This document shows positions 42,862 through 51,985 of a stretch of DNA of 64,000 nucleotides, one piece after another; the stretch's first letter is position 1; each line of letters begins with the position of its first letter. The notes under the pieces were generated by a model. That model was not told where the DNA came from and searched no databases. It worked only from the letters and a program-made list of their open reading frames with translations. This stretch comes from an uncultured delta proteobacterium (lineage in GTDB: Bacteria; Myxococcota_A; Polyangia; Polyangiales; Polyangiaceae), in contig CAIVJW010000244.1 of assembly GCA_903906315.1 (NCBI GenBank), positions 54,387 through 118,386 of the forward strand. The letters are read 5' to 3'. The position numbers and the translations under genes were made by a program.

Positions 42862-43815
42862 GTGGGACGTGCGTCGAGAAGGCTGGCTTCGGTCCTGGCG
42901 GCCGCGTGGACGGTCGCTGGGGCCGCGTGCGCGCAGGGGACGAGCGTCGACCTCGGGCTCGGCGACGGCGCCGGCGGCTACGACGGTAGCGGCAACGGTA
43001 GCGGCAACGAGACGACGTCGACCGACGACACCACGACGGGCGGCACGTCGGCGCAGGGCGGCGGCTCGGGACAAGCCGATGCCGGCAACGCGGGCGGCGC
43101 GGCCCAGACGGGGGCGTGCGGCGACGGCACGTGCGCCGCGGCCGAGAGCTGCGACACGTGCGCGCAGGACTGCGGCCCGTGCGCGGCGCAGTGCGGGGAC
43201 GGCACCTGCGACGCGGGAGAGACCTGCTCGAGCTGCTCACAGGACTGCGGAGCCTGCCCGGCCAAGTGCGGAGACGGCACGTGCGACGCGGGAGAGACCT
43301 GCTCGAACTGCTCGAAGGACTGCGGAGCCTGCCCGGCCAAGTGCGGAGACGGCGCGTGCAGCGGCAACGAGACGTGCTCGAGCTGCTCGAAGGACTGCGG
43401 AGCCTGCCAGCCGGTCTGCGGCGACGGCGCGTGCGCCGCGGGCGAGGATTGCCAGAGCTGCGACCTCGACTGCGGCCCGTGCGGAGGCTCGTGCAACCAC
43501 GACCCCTGCGTCGCCGGCGGCGCGCTCGACGCGAGCTGCGATTCGTGCACGGACGCGGTCTGCGGGCAGGACGCCTTCTGCTGCAGCACGACGTGGGATG
43601 ACACGTGCGCCCAGGAGGCCTCGTCGCTCTGCGCCCAGTGCGGCGGCGGCGGCGGGTGCGCGCACGACGTCTGCGCGACGGGCGCGGCGCTCGATCCGGG
43701 CTGCGATGCGTGCGCCGGCGCGGTCTGCTCGCAGGACTCGTTCTGCTGCAGCTCGTCCTGGGACTCGCTCTGCGTGACCGAGGTCGACCTCGCGTGCGGC
43801 CAGGCGTGCCCGTGA
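42862..43815 (+). CDS. Lipoprotein with tandem CGDG-type Cys repeats
   Basis: The 317-residue protein starts at GTG 42862, giving VGRASRRLASVLAAAWTVAGAAC with lipobox Cys23. A Gly/Ser/Asn/Asp/Thr-rich tether (about 30-85) follows. Next come five tandem units of about 25 residues with the plan CGDGxCxAGExCxxCxxDCGxC, and then two units CxHDxCxxGxxLDxxCDxC...FCCxxxWDxxC. The repeats are near-identical in the middle copies, which suggests recent duplication. The protein is probably surface-exposed with many disulfides; function unknown. The frame is open to GTG 42799, but that would put 21 extra residues before the signal peptide. Confidence 0.8.
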   Translation: MGRASRRLASVLAAAWTVAGAACAQGTSVDLGLGDGAGGYDGSGNGSGNETTSTDDTTTGGTSAQGGGSGQADAGNAGGAAQTGACGDGTCAAAESCDTCAQDCGPCAAQCGDGTCDAGETCSSCSQDCGACPAKCGDGTCDAGETCSNCSKDCGACPAKCGDGACSGNETCSSCSKDCGACQPVCGDGACAAGEDCQSCDLDCGPCGGSCNHDPCVAGGALDASCDSCTDAVCGQDAFCCSTTWDDTCAQEASSLCAQCGGGGGCAHDVCATGAALDPGCDACAGAVCSQDSFCCSSSWDSLCVTEVDLACGQACP

Positions 43816-43921
43816 TCGCGCGTGGGCCGTCGGGTCCGCGACCGACCGGCGGCGCGGGCCCGACGTGACCGCGCGACGAGCTCCTGCGGGCTCGACGACG
43901 ACCTGCTAGAAGCTCCTTGCG

Positions 43922-45121
43922 ATGCGACGCTTCTGGGTCGTGCTCTACGCGGTCACCGCGCTCGTGCACCTCCCCTTCGCCGCCGGCCTGCGCTGGGCGC
44001 TCGCGCAGGCTTCCGGGGGCGCGGGCCCGCTGGCCGAAGCGTGGGTGGCGCGGGGCCTCGTCGTGATCGTGACGACCGCGCTCGTCGCCGCGCTGCGCCT
44101 CGCCGTCGCCGCGGCGCGCGAGGATCGGCCGCGACCCCGCTGGCGCACGCTGCTCGTGGAGGAGCCGTACTACGTGCACTGGTGCGCGTCGGTCGGCACG
44201 GCGATCTCCTTCGTCCCGATCGCGCTCGCGGTCGGCGGGCTCCGCGCGGCGGCCTCGAGCGCCGCGGAGAGCGGCGCGCTCGCATCGATCGCAGCGGCCA
44301 CGCCCTCGATGGGCGCCCTCGCGATGGGGCTCTACGCCGCGTTCGTGGTCATCTCGGCGTACGGCGTCTTCGTGCGGCGGCGCTGGGTCCGCCTGCGCAC
44401 CGTCGAGGTGTCGGTCGCCGGCCTCGCGCCGGCGTTCGATGGCTACACGGTCGCCCACCTCTCCGATCTGCACGTGGGCGGCTTCAACCCGCGCGAGCGC
44501 GCCGAAGCCTGGCGCGCGCGCGTCAACGCGCTCGACGTGGACCTCGTCGCGTTGACCGGCGACTACGTGACGAGCGGGGTCGCCTTCCATCGCGACATCG
44601 CCGCGGTGCTCTCGGGGTTCCGCGCGAAGGACGGCACGTTCGCCGTGATGGGCAACCACGACTACTTCGGTGACGGAGAGCCGCTCATCGACCTGCTGCG
44701 CGAGGGCGGCGTCCGGGTGCTGCGCAACCAGAACGAGTGGATCGAGCGCGCCGGCGCGCGGATCGGCATCGCGGGCGTCGACGACACATGGACGCGGCGC
44801 GCGGACGTCAAGCGCGCGGTCGAGGGCCGCGATGCATCCGTCCCGCTGATCGCGCTCGCGCACGATCCGGCGCTGTTCCCGGCGCTCGCCGCCGAGGGCG
44901 TCGACGTCGTCCTGAGCGGCCACACGCACTGGGGGCAGATCGGGATCCCGTTCCTCGCGGCACGCTTCAACATGTCGCGCCTCACCTGGCGCTACCACGC
45001 CGGCACCTACCGGGAGGGCGCGTCGACGCTCGTCATCAGCCCGGGCCTCGGCACGACCGGACCGCCCGTGCGGCTGGGGTCGCCGCCCGAGATCACGATC
45101 GTCCGCCTGCGGCGCACGTAG
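43922..45121 (+). CDS. Membrane-anchored metallophosphoesterase (YkuE-like)
   Basis: The 399-residue protein has four N-terminal hydrophobic segments (to about residue 155). A calcineurin-like phosphoesterase domain with the complete metal site follows: DLHVGG, GDYVTSG, GNHDYF, and SGHTHWGQIG near the end. Membrane-attached members of this group (YkuE/YaeI type) act on phospholipid-like or lipid A-related substrates, but the substrate here is not predictable. ATG at 43922. A strong hairpin follows the stop, shared with the convergent accA. Confidence 0.88.
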   Translation: MRRFWVVLYAVTALVHLPFAAGLRWALAQASGGAGPLAEAWVARGLVVIVTTALVAALRLAVAAAREDRPRPRWRTLLVEEPYYVHWCASVGTAISFVPIALAVGGLRAAASSAAESGALASIAAATPSMGALAMGLYAAFVVISAYGVFVRRRWVRLRTVEVSVAGLAPAFDGYTVAHLSDLHVGGFNPRERAEAWRARVNALDVDLVALTGDYVTSGVAFHRDIAAVLSGFRAKDGTFAVMGNHDYFGDGEPLIDLLREGGVRVLRNQNEWIERAGARIGIAGVDDTWTRRADVKRAVEGRDASVPLIALAHDPALFPALAAEGVDVVLSGHTHWGQIGIPFLAARFNMSRLTWRYHAGTYREGASTLVISPGLGTTGPPVRLGSPPEITIVRLRRT

Positions 45122-45161
45122 CGCTCGTCAGCGCGGGCGGGGGGCTCGGCCACCCCGGCGG

Positions 45162-45183
45162 CGAAGGGGCGCGAACCCCTTCG
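45162..45183. terminator. Bidirectional hairpin between phosphoesterase and accA
   Basis: CGAAGGGG (45162-45169) and CCCCTTCG (45176-45183) form a perfect 8-bp stem with a CGCGAA loop. It sits 40 bases past the rightward stop (45121) and 8 bases past the leftward stop (45191). This is a good candidate for both genes, though no long T-tract follows. Confidence 0.55.
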
Positions 45184-45190
45184 TGTCGGG

Positions 45191-46144
45191 CTACGAACGG
45201 AAGGCGCCCAATCGGCGGAAGCGGTCGTACCGATCGTCGACGAGCGCGTCGGGCGAGAGGGCGAGGAGCGCGGAGAGCGTCGGCCAGAGGACCGCGTCGA
45301 GCTGGCGGGCAGCCTCGTCGTAGTCCTGGTGCGCGCCGCCCGCGGGCTCGTCGATGACGGCCTCGACGATGCCGAGGCGGAGCAGGTCGAACGCGGTCAC
45401 CTTGAGCGCCGCGGCGGCCTCGTCGGCGCGGCTGCCGTCCTTCCACAGGATCGCGGCGCAGCCCTCGGGGCTGATGACGGAGTAGCAGCCGAACTCGAGC
45501 ACGAGCACGCGGTTGGCGACGCCGAGCGCGAGCGCGCCGCCGGAGCCGCCCTCACCCACGATCGAGGCGATGATCGGCACCTTCACGCGCGCCATGGCCG
45601 CGAGCGCCGCGCCGATGGCCTCGCTCTGACCGCGCTCCTCGGCCCCGATGCCCGGGTAGGCGCCGGGCGTGTCGATGAACGTCAGGATCGGCAGGCCGAA
45701 GCGGTCGGCCAGCTCGTAGAGGCGGATGGCCTTCCGATACCCCTCGGGGTTCGGCATGCCGAAGTTCCGCTTCATGTTCTCCTTCGTGCCGCGGCCCTTC
45801 TGGTGACCGACCACGACGACGCTGTGGCCGTGGTAGGTCGCGAGGCCGCCGACGATCGCCGGATCGTCGGAGAAGCGCCGGTCGCCGTGGAGCTCGACGA
45901 AGTCGGTGCAGAGGCGCTTGACGTAGTCGAGCGTGTACGGCCGGTTCGCGTGCCGCGAGAGCTGCACCTTCTGGATCGGCGTCAGATCGGAGAAGAGCTC
46001 CCGCGCGAGGCGCGACGTCTCCTGCTCCAGTCGGGCGAGCTCCGGCGCGAGGGTGGCGTCGGTCTCGGACAGGACGCGCAGCTCGCGCACGCGCTCGACC
46101 AGATCGACGACGGGCTTCTCGAACGGCAGTACGAATGCGGCCAC
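45191..46144 (-). CDS. accA: Acetyl-CoA carboxylase carboxyltransferase subunit alpha
   Basis: The 317-residue protein is exactly the normal AccA length. With AccD it transfers the carboxyl group from carboxybiotin to acetyl-CoA, giving malonyl-CoA for fatty acid synthesis. Signatures: ELHGDRRFSDDPAIVGGLA, GHQKGRGTKENMKRNFGMP, FIDTPGAYPGIGAEERGQSE and GEGGSGGALALGVANRVLV. The start is GTG at 46144 (VAAFVLPFEKPV); the upstream open frame lacks family similarity. accD and accBC are not in the window. Confidence 0.96.
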   Translation of the reverse strand: MAAFVLPFEKPVVDLVERVRELRVLSETDATLAPELARLEQETSRLARELFSDLTPIQKVQLSRHANRPYTLDYVKRLCTDFVELHGDRRFSDDPAIVGGLATYHGHSVVVVGHQKGRGTKENMKRNFGMPNPEGYRKAIRLYELADRFGLPILTFIDTPGAYPGIGAEERGQSEAIGAALAAMARVKVPIIASIVGEGGSGGALALGVANRVLVLEFGCYSVISPEGCAAILWKDGSRADEAAAALKVTAFDLLRLGIVEAVIDEPAGGAHQDYDEAARQLDAVLWPTLSALLALSPDALVDDRYDRFRRLGAFRS

Positions 46145-46270
46145 GGCAGAGGGCGCATACCACGGGGCGCGGGCGGCAGGGCGACCGCGCCGCGCGCCCG
46201 GCGTCGAGCGCCGGGTTCGCCGACGACGAAGGCCGTTCCGCGGATGCGCGCCGCGAGGTACCGTGGACCA

Positions 46271-46348
46271 ATGGGATGGGTGGGCGTCAGCGCACGCGAC
46301 GGGTCCGGATCGCATCGAGCGGGCGGTCCGCGGGGTGGCGAGCAATGA
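46271..46348 (+). CDS. Possible 25-residue peptide coupled to the radical SAM gene
   Basis: An ATG at 46271 opens a 25-codon frame (MGWVGVSARDGSG...) whose TGA stop at 46346-46348 overlaps the radical SAM start codon by four bases (ATGA). The peptide is rich in Gly, Ser and Arg and contains GSGSHRAGG. Radical SAM peptide maturases often have tiny substrate genes just upstream, but coding capacity this short can arise by chance, and no ribosome-binding site stands out. Confidence 0.2.
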   Translation: MGWVGVSARDGSGSHRAGGPRGGEQ

Positions 46349-47871
46349 GCGGGCTCGACCGGCTCACGCGCGGCCCCCAGGCGCCGAAGCACCTCGGCTT
46401 CTTCCGGTGGCGCGAGGTCGGCGGCGACGTGCTCCTGACCAACGCGGTCGGCGACTGGGTCTTCGTCGCCAAGGACGAGCACGCGGCGATCCTCGCCGGC
46501 ACGCTCGAGCCCGGCGGCCCGCTCTACGAGCGCCTGCGCCAGGCCCATTTCCTCCACGACCCGGCCGAGGTCGAGCGCCTGGTCGAGCGCACCCGCGCCC
46601 GCAAGCGCTTCCTCGAGCACGGGCCGAACCTGCACATCCTGGTCGTCACGCTGCGCTGCAACCAGACGTGCGTGTACTGCCACGCGTCGCGCGCCGACAT
46701 GGACGCCGTGCACACGGACATGTCGAAGGAGACGGCGTCGCGCGCGGTCGACCTCATCCTCCAGTCGACCTCGCCGAGCGTGACGATCGAGTTCCAGGGC
46801 GGCGAGCCGCTCGTGGCGTTCGACGTCGTGCGGCACGTCGTCGAGGTCGCGCGCGAGAAGAACCGCGCCATCGGCAAGGAGCTCGAGTTCACGATGGTCT
46901 CGAACCTCTCCATGATGGACGAGGAGAAGCTCCGCTTCCTGGTCGAGAACCGCGTGCAGCTCTGCACGAGCATCGACGGCCCGGCGCCGATCCACGACAA
47001 GCAGCGCAAGCTCGTCGTCGCGAGGGACGAGGTCTCGGCCTGCGGCGGATCGTTCGAGACGACGGCGCGCTGGATCGCCCGCATCAACGCCGAGTACGAG
47101 AAGATCGGCCTCGACCCGGTGCTCTACCACGTGGAAGCGCTGCTCACGACGACGCGCGAGGCGCTCGCCCACCCGATCGAGATCGTCGACACGTACGTCG
47201 GCCTCGGGTGCCGCGCGATCTTCCTCCGGCCGGTCGACCCCTTCGGCTTCGCGGCGCGCACCGGCGCGACCGTCGAGTACGAGCGCGACGCGTACCTCGC
47301 GTTTTACCGCCGCGCGCTCGGGCACATCCTCGAGCTCAACCGCCGCGGCGTGCAGGTGCTGGAGCGCTTCGCGGCCATCTTCCTCACGAAGATCCTCGCC
47401 GGCGTCGACCCGAACTTCCTCGACATCCGGAGCCCCTGCGGCGCAGGCATCGGCCAGATCGCCTACGACCACGACGGCTCGATCTTCACGTGCGACGAGG
47501 GCCGCATGGTGGGCGCGATGGGGTCGAATTTCTTCCGCATCGGCGAGGTCGGCACGAGCTCGTACCGTTCGCTCGTCCGGCACCCCACGGTGCGCGCGCT
47601 CGCGATGGCGTCGAACCTCGACGCGCAGCCCGACTGCGTCACCTGCGCGTACAACCCGTACTGCGGCGTCTGCCCGGTGCACAGCTACCAGACGCAGGGG
47701 TCCATCTTCGGCCGCATGCGCGAGTCGTCACTCTGCATGGTGCACAAGGGCATTCAGGACATCCTGTTCGAGGAGCTGCGCCGCGGCGACCCGTCGACGC
47801 TCGAGGCCTTCCGCCGCTGGACGACGATCCGGCCGCGCGACTACTTCGTGCAGCCCTGCGCGACGACCTGA
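46345..47871 (+). CDS. HxsB-like radical SAM/SPASM peptide maturase
   Basis: The 508-residue protein has an N-terminal HxsB-type segment (FFRWREVGGDVLLTNAVGDW) and the radical SAM motif CNQTCVYC (Cys105, Cys109, Cys112) in VTLRCNQTCVYCHAS. The GGEP motif is in IEFQGGEPLVAFD. The C-terminus is SPASM-like, with SPCGAG, FTCDEGRM and CVTCAYNPYCGVCPVHSYQTQG. This order matches what I recall of HxsB of the His-Xaa-Ser system, whose partners are HxsA, HxsC and HxsD; none of these is in the window. ATG at 46345 is preferred over upstream in-frame ATGs because the N-terminal domain begins there. Auxiliary clusters imply oxidation or cross-linking of a peptide; the substrate is unknown. Confidence 0.85.
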   Translation: MSGLDRLTRGPQAPKHLGFFRWREVGGDVLLTNAVGDWVFVAKDEHAAILAGTLEPGGPLYERLRQAHFLHDPAEVERLVERTRARKRFLEHGPNLHILVVTLRCNQTCVYCHASRADMDAVHTDMSKETASRAVDLILQSTSPSVTIEFQGGEPLVAFDVVRHVVEVAREKNRAIGKELEFTMVSNLSMMDEEKLRFLVENRVQLCTSIDGPAPIHDKQRKLVVARDEVSACGGSFETTARWIARINAEYEKIGLDPVLYHVEALLTTTREALAHPIEIVDTYVGLGCRAIFLRPVDPFGFAARTGATVEYERDAYLAFYRRALGHILELNRRGVQVLERFAAIFLTKILAGVDPNFLDIRSPCGAGIGQIAYDHDGSIFTCDEGRMVGAMGSNFFRIGEVGTSSYRSLVRHPTVRALAMASNLDAQPDCVTCAYNPYCGVCPVHSYQTQGSIFGRMRESSLCMVHKGIQDILFEELRRGDPSTLEAFRRWTTIRPRDYFVQPCATT

Positions 47872-47874
47872 TCG

Positions 47875-48357
47875 CTACAGCGCGCTCGGCGGCGGGCGCG
47901 GGACGAAGGGCGCGAGGCCCGCGGGCACCGGCGCCGACCCGTTGTTCTTCACGACCTCCGCGAGCGCCTTCGCCAGCGCGTCGGCCTCGTCGAGCGGGGC
48001 GTTGTGCGCCCCCCAGAAGATCGCGTACCGGCCGGCGGTCGCGGCCGGCGCCGGTCCCTCCTCCGCGACGATCGCGAGGTCGAGCCGCACGACGCCCCGC
48101 CCCTTCGCGCACACGACGCGCATCGCGCCGCGCAGGGCCCCCTCGATCCGCACGACCTCGTAGTCGACGAGGCGCGCCCCCGGCGCGAGCGGTGCGACGA
48201 GCGCGAGCTCGGGCGCGTCCGCGGAGCGGCGATCGGGGGGGCGCGCGATCGCGGTCGACGACGCAGAGGCCCCCCCCGACGCGACGCCGGAGCCGACCTC
48301 CGATCGGCACGCGGCGAGGGCGAGGGCCGCCGCAACGCAGCCCGCGAGGGCGCGCAC
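47875..48357 (-). CDS. Small lipoprotein of unknown function
   Basis: The 160-residue protein has a signal peptide with lipobox LALAAC (Cys17). The mature domain has alternating strands (ARLVDYEVVRIEGALRGAMRV, GVVRLDLAIVAEE) and the segment YAIFWGAHNAPLD. I do not recognise a family. GTG at 48357 starts three bases after the stop of the upstream cyclase gene, so the two are almost certainly one transcript; the protein may be a periplasmic partner of that signalling enzyme. Confidence 0.72.
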   Translation of the reverse strand: MRALAGCVAAALALAACRSEVGSGVASGGASASSTAIARPPDRRSADAPELALVAPLAPGARLVDYEVVRIEGALRGAMRVVCAKGRGVVRLDLAIVAEEGPAPAATAGRYAIFWGAHNAPLDEADALAKALAEVVKNNGSAPVPAGLAPFVPRPPPSAL

Positions 48358-48360
48358 GGA

Positions 48361-50343
48361 CTACGTCGTCTCGGTCGGGGAATCGAGCGGGCCGGGGACC
48401 TGCACCGCCAGCGCGGTGCCGATCACGTTGAAGACGCGCAGCGGCTTCTCCTTGCCCTTCACCTTGGCCGGGGCGAGCTCCTCGCACTCGAAGCGACCAC
48501 CGAGCCGATCGTAGGTCGGCTCGCTCACGATGATCTGCCCCGCGCGCGCGACCGAGCAGAGGCGCGCCGACGTGTTCGCGACGTCGCCGATGACGGTGTA
48601 CGAGAGCGCCTTCGAGCTGCCGATGTACCCCGCGACGAGGGGCCCGGTGTGGATGCCGATGCCGACGGCGAGCGGCTGCTGCTCGTTCTCGATCCGGCGC
48701 CGGTTGTACGTGCCGAGCACCTCGCCCATCTCCAGCGCGCAGCTCACGGATCGGATCGCGTCGTCGCGGTGCGCGACGGGCGTGCCCCAGAGCGCCATGA
48801 TCCCGTCGCCCATGAACTTGTCGAGGGTGCCCTCGTACTTGAAGATCGTGTCGACCATGACCTCGAAGTAATCGTTCAGCATCTCGACGAGCGCTTCGGG
48901 CTGGGCGGACTCGCTCATCCGCGTGAAGCCGCGGATGTCGCTGTTGAAGACCGTGCAGGCCTCGACGCGCTGGCCGCCTTGCTTGACCTCGAGCTCGCCG
49001 CTGATCACGCGCTCGGCGATGTTCGGCGAGAGCAGCCGGCTGAAGCGCTCGCGAGTGACGATCTCGGCCTCGACCTTCTTACCGAGGATGTTGATCTCGA
49101 TGAACATCGCCGCCTGGTGGGCGATGGCGAGGACGAGCTCGAGCTCCTTGGTCTGGAACTGCGCGAGCGTCTCCGAGTCGAGCCAGAGGACGCCGAGGAC
49201 CTCGCCGTTGTGCAGCAGCGGCGCGACGATGGCCGAGCTGATCCGGTTCAGGATCATGCTCTTGCCCTTGGACGCAGCAAAATCCATCGCCGCGTCGTGG
49301 GTGAGCACGGCCGCGCGCTCCATCACCACGTGGTTCAGGATCGTCGACGAGACGCTGATGGGCGCCTGCGTGCCGTCCCGCCGGAGCATCGCGCGCGGCG
49401 TGAGCTCGCCCGTCACGTCGTCGCGCAGGAAGATGACGCCGCGGTCGGCGCGGATGATCTTGAAGACGCTGGCGAGGATCTTCTCGAGCAGCTTGGCGGT
49501 GTCGCGCTCGAGGGCGATCTCGCGCGACAGCTCGTGCGTCAGGCGCAGGCGCTCGTAGTCGGCGCGGAGCTGCGCCGGGTCGCCGGCGACGCGCTCGAAG
49601 GGGGCGAAGCCCTTCTCGACGGCCGCGATCTGCTGGCCGATCTGCCGGGCCTGGTCGTTCAGGTCGATGCGCGTGCCCTGCGAGAGGAACGAGGTCGCTG
49701 CCACGCCCGGAGGGCGCTGGACGTGGGGAGGGGCGAGCGGGGCCGTGCCGAGCGGGCCTCCGGCGAAACCTGCGGCCAAGCCAGGCCCCTGCGTCGACGG
49801 GACCCCGGACACGGGACCGCCCGGGTACGCGGACGACGGGGGGAACGGCGGCGCGACCGGCTTGGCGAACGGGGGCTGCTGCGAGAACGGCTGCGGTGGG
49901 GCGGCCTGGAGCGGCCTCGCGTAGCCGATCGGCGGCATCGCCTGCGCCGAGTGGGCGAGCGGCGACGCGCCCGGCGGTTGAGGCGGCGGGGGCGGCTGCT
50001 GCGCGGCCCAGGCCTGGGGGGCGGGCGGCGGAGCGGGAGCGGCCGCGCCGAGCGGGGCGCTGCCGTCATCGAAGCGGCCTCGCGTCGAGCCGAGCGCGAT
50101 CTCGTCGCCGTGCTTGAGGGGCGCCTCGCCGCGGACGCGCTCGTTGTTGATGAACGTGCCGTTCAGGCTGCCGAGATCGCGCAGGACGTAGTGGTCCGTG
50201 CGGTACTCGATGATGCAGTGCTCCTTCGAGACGATCTTGTCGAGGAGCTGGATGGAGTTGTTCGGATGCCGCCCGAGCGAGTTGACCGGCCGCAGATCGA
50301 TCGCCTGCTGCCCTTCGGCGGTCTGCAGGATCAGTCGCGCCAT
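48361..50343 (-). CDS. FHA-GAF-adenylate cyclase (class III)
   Basis: The 660-residue protein starts directly with an FHA domain (MARLILQTAEG; SLGRHPNN, SKEHC, LGSLNGTFIN; about 1-90) that binds phosphothreonine. A Pro/Ala-rich linker (100-220) follows, then a GAF domain (about 270-430) and a class III cyclase domain (about 450-640). The metal-binding aspartates are in VFNSDIRGFTRMSE and KFMGDGIMALWG. The Lys of LDKFMGDG and the Asp of TVIGDVANTSARL are the residues that select ATP, and Asn/Arg of NTSARL stabilise the transition state. It should make cAMP under control of Ser/Thr kinases and a GAF ligand. GTG at 50364 is an alternative start. Confidence 0.92.
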   Translation of the reverse strand: MARLILQTAEGQQAIDLRPVNSLGRHPNNSIQLLDKIVSKEHCIIEYRTDHYVLRDLGSLNGTFINNERVRGEAPLKHGDEIALGSTRGRFDDGSAPLGAAAPAPPPAPQAWAAQQPPPPPQPPGASPLAHSAQAMPPIGYARPLQAAPPQPFSQQPPFAKPVAPPFPPSSAYPGGPVSGVPSTQGPGLAAGFAGGPLGTAPLAPPHVQRPPGVAATSFLSQGTRIDLNDQARQIGQQIAAVEKGFAPFERVAGDPAQLRADYERLRLTHELSREIALERDTAKLLEKILASVFKIIRADRGVIFLRDDVTGELTPRAMLRRDGTQAPISVSSTILNHVVMERAAVLTHDAAMDFAASKGKSMILNRISSAIVAPLLHNGEVLGVLWLDSETLAQFQTKELELVLAIAHQAAMFIEINILGKKVEAEIVTRERFSRLLSPNIAERVISGELEVKQGGQRVEACTVFNSDIRGFTRMSESAQPEALVEMLNDYFEVMVDTIFKYEGTLDKFMGDGIMALWGTPVAHRDDAIRSVSCALEMGEVLGTYNRRRIENEQQPLAVGIGIHTGPLVAGYIGSSKALSYTVIGDVANTSARLCSVARAGQIIVSEPTYDRLGGRFECEELAPAKVKGKEKPLRVFNVIGTALAVQVPGPLDSPTETT

Positions 50344-50479
50344 GAGACCCACGAGCTTACCCACCCTCGCCTCGCATCACAACGGTCCCCGCTCCCGCGC
50401 CGACGGGCCCTTCGACGCGGCCGAACCGGCCGGGCGGGGTGCCCTTTCCGCCCCGGTGGCGCGCTGGTAGGCGAGGCCC

Positions 50480-51985
50480 ATGGCGGCAGACCTCCTCTTG
50501 GCCATCGACCAGGGCACCACCGGCTCCACCGCGCTCGTGATGAGCACCGCGGGCGAGACCCTCGGGCGCGCGACCCGCGAGTTTCCCCAGCATTTTCCCT
50601 CCCCCGGCTGGGTCGAGCACGACGCCGACGAAATCTGGCAGAGCGTCTGCGACTCCGTCCACGCGGCGCTCCTTGCCGCGGCCATCGACGGCTCGCGCAT
50701 CGCGGCGATCGGCATCACGAACCAGCGCGAGACGACGCTGGTCTGGGACCGGGCCACGGGGCGGCCCATCCACCGGGCGATCGTCTGGCAGGACCGCCGC
50801 ACGAGCGAGCGCTGCGCGGAGCTGCGGGCTGCTGGGCACCTCCACCGGGTGAGGGCGACGACCGGCCTCGTGCTCGACCCGTACTTCAGCGGCACCAAGC
50901 TCGCGTGGATCCTCGACCACGTCGAGGGCGCGCGGGCCCGCGCCGATCGCGGCGAGCTCGCGTTCGGAACGATCGACAGCTTCCTCGTCTGGCGCCTGTC
51001 GAGCGGCGCCGGCGCCCCGGCCGTGCACGCGACCGATGTGACGAACGCCTCGCGCACGCTGCTCATGAGCCTGCGCACGCTCGACTGGGACGACGAGATG
51101 CTCGCGCTGTTCGGCGTGCCGCGCGCGGTGCTGCCGCGCATCGTCGGATCGGCCGAGCGCGTCGCCACGACGAGCGGCTTCCCTCACCTGCCCGACGGCG
51201 TACCCATCGCGGGGATCGCCGGCGACCAGCAGGCGGCGCTCTTCGGCCAGGCCTGCTTCGGCGTGGGCGAAGCGAAGTGCACGTACGGCACCGGCGCGTT
51301 CGTGCTCGCCAACATCGGCCCGACGCCGATCGCCAGCCGCTTCGGCCTGCTGACGACGGTCGCGTGGAAGATCGGCGACGAGGTCGTCTTCGCGCTCGAA
51401 GGCAGCGCGTTCATCGCGGGCGCCGCGGTGCAGTGGCTGCGCGACGGGCTCGGGATCATCAAGAGCGCGGCCGAGGTCGAGGCGCTCGCTCGGACCGTGC
51501 CCTCGAGCGACGGCGTGACTTTCGTGCCGGCGCTCGCCGGGCTCGGCGCGCCGTACTGGGACCCCGACGCGCGCGGCGTCATCTGCGGCCTCACGCGCGG
51601 GACCACGGCGGGGCACCTCGCGCGCGCCGCGCTCGAGGGCATCGCGCTCGAGGTCGCCGACCTGCTCGGCGCGATGGCCGACGACCTGGGAGCGCCGCTG
51701 GCGCGCATGCGCGTCGACGGCGGCGCCGCCGCGAACGGGCTGCTCGTGCAGTACCAGGCGGACGTCGCCGACGTGACGATCGAGCGTCCCCACGAGCTCG
51801 AGTCGACCGCACGGGGCGCCGCGATGCTGGCCGGCGTGGGGGTGGGGCTCTTCCGGAGCGCGGCCGAGTCGGCGCGCATGTCCCGGTCGGAGCGCACGTT
51901 CCACGTCGAGATGAGCTCCGCCGACCGGGCGGCGCACCGGGCACGCTGGGCGGACGCGGTCGAGCGCGCGCGGTCGAAGCACTGA
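50480..51985 (+). CDS. glpK: Glycerol kinase
   Basis: The 501-residue FGGY-family kinase phosphorylates glycerol to glycerol 3-phosphate. Motifs: AIDQGTTGSTALV (phosphate loop), TNQRETTLVWDRATGRPIHRAIVWQDRRT, GTKLAWILDHV, the glycerol-site GDQQAALFGQ, and the ATP-site KCTYGTGAFVLAN and RVDGGAAANGLLVQYQAD. The length is normal. No glpF or glpD is adjacent. ATG at 50480 is preceded by GCGAGGCC. Confidence 0.96.
   Translation: MAADLLLAIDQGTTGSTALVMSTAGETLGRATREFPQHFPSPGWVEHDADEIWQSVCDSVHAALLAAAIDGSRIAAIGITNQRETTLVWDRATGRPIHRAIVWQDRRTSERCAELRAAGHLHRVRATTGLVLDPYFSGTKLAWILDHVEGARARADRGELAFGTIDSFLVWRLSSGAGAPAVHATDVTNASRTLLMSLRTLDWDDEMLALFGVPRAVLPRIVGSAERVATTSGFPHLPDGVPIAGIAGDQQAALFGQACFGVGEAKCTYGTGAFVLANIGPTPIASRFGLLTTVAWKIGDEVVFALEGSAFIAGAAVQWLRDGLGIIKSAAEVEALARTVPSSDGVTFVPALAGLGAPYWDPDARGVICGLTRGTTAGHLARAALEGIALEVADLLGAMADDLGAPLARMRVDGGAAANGLLVQYQADVADVTIERPHELESTARGAAMLAGVGVGLFRSAAESARMSRSERTFHVEMSSADRAAHRARWADAVERARSKH

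Noticed and set aside
46145..46344. HxsA or HxsD gene upstream of the radical SAM gene
   Set aside because: No frame shows repeated His-Xaa-Ser tripeptides or an HxsD-like domain; only the 25-codon frame remains as a weak candidate.
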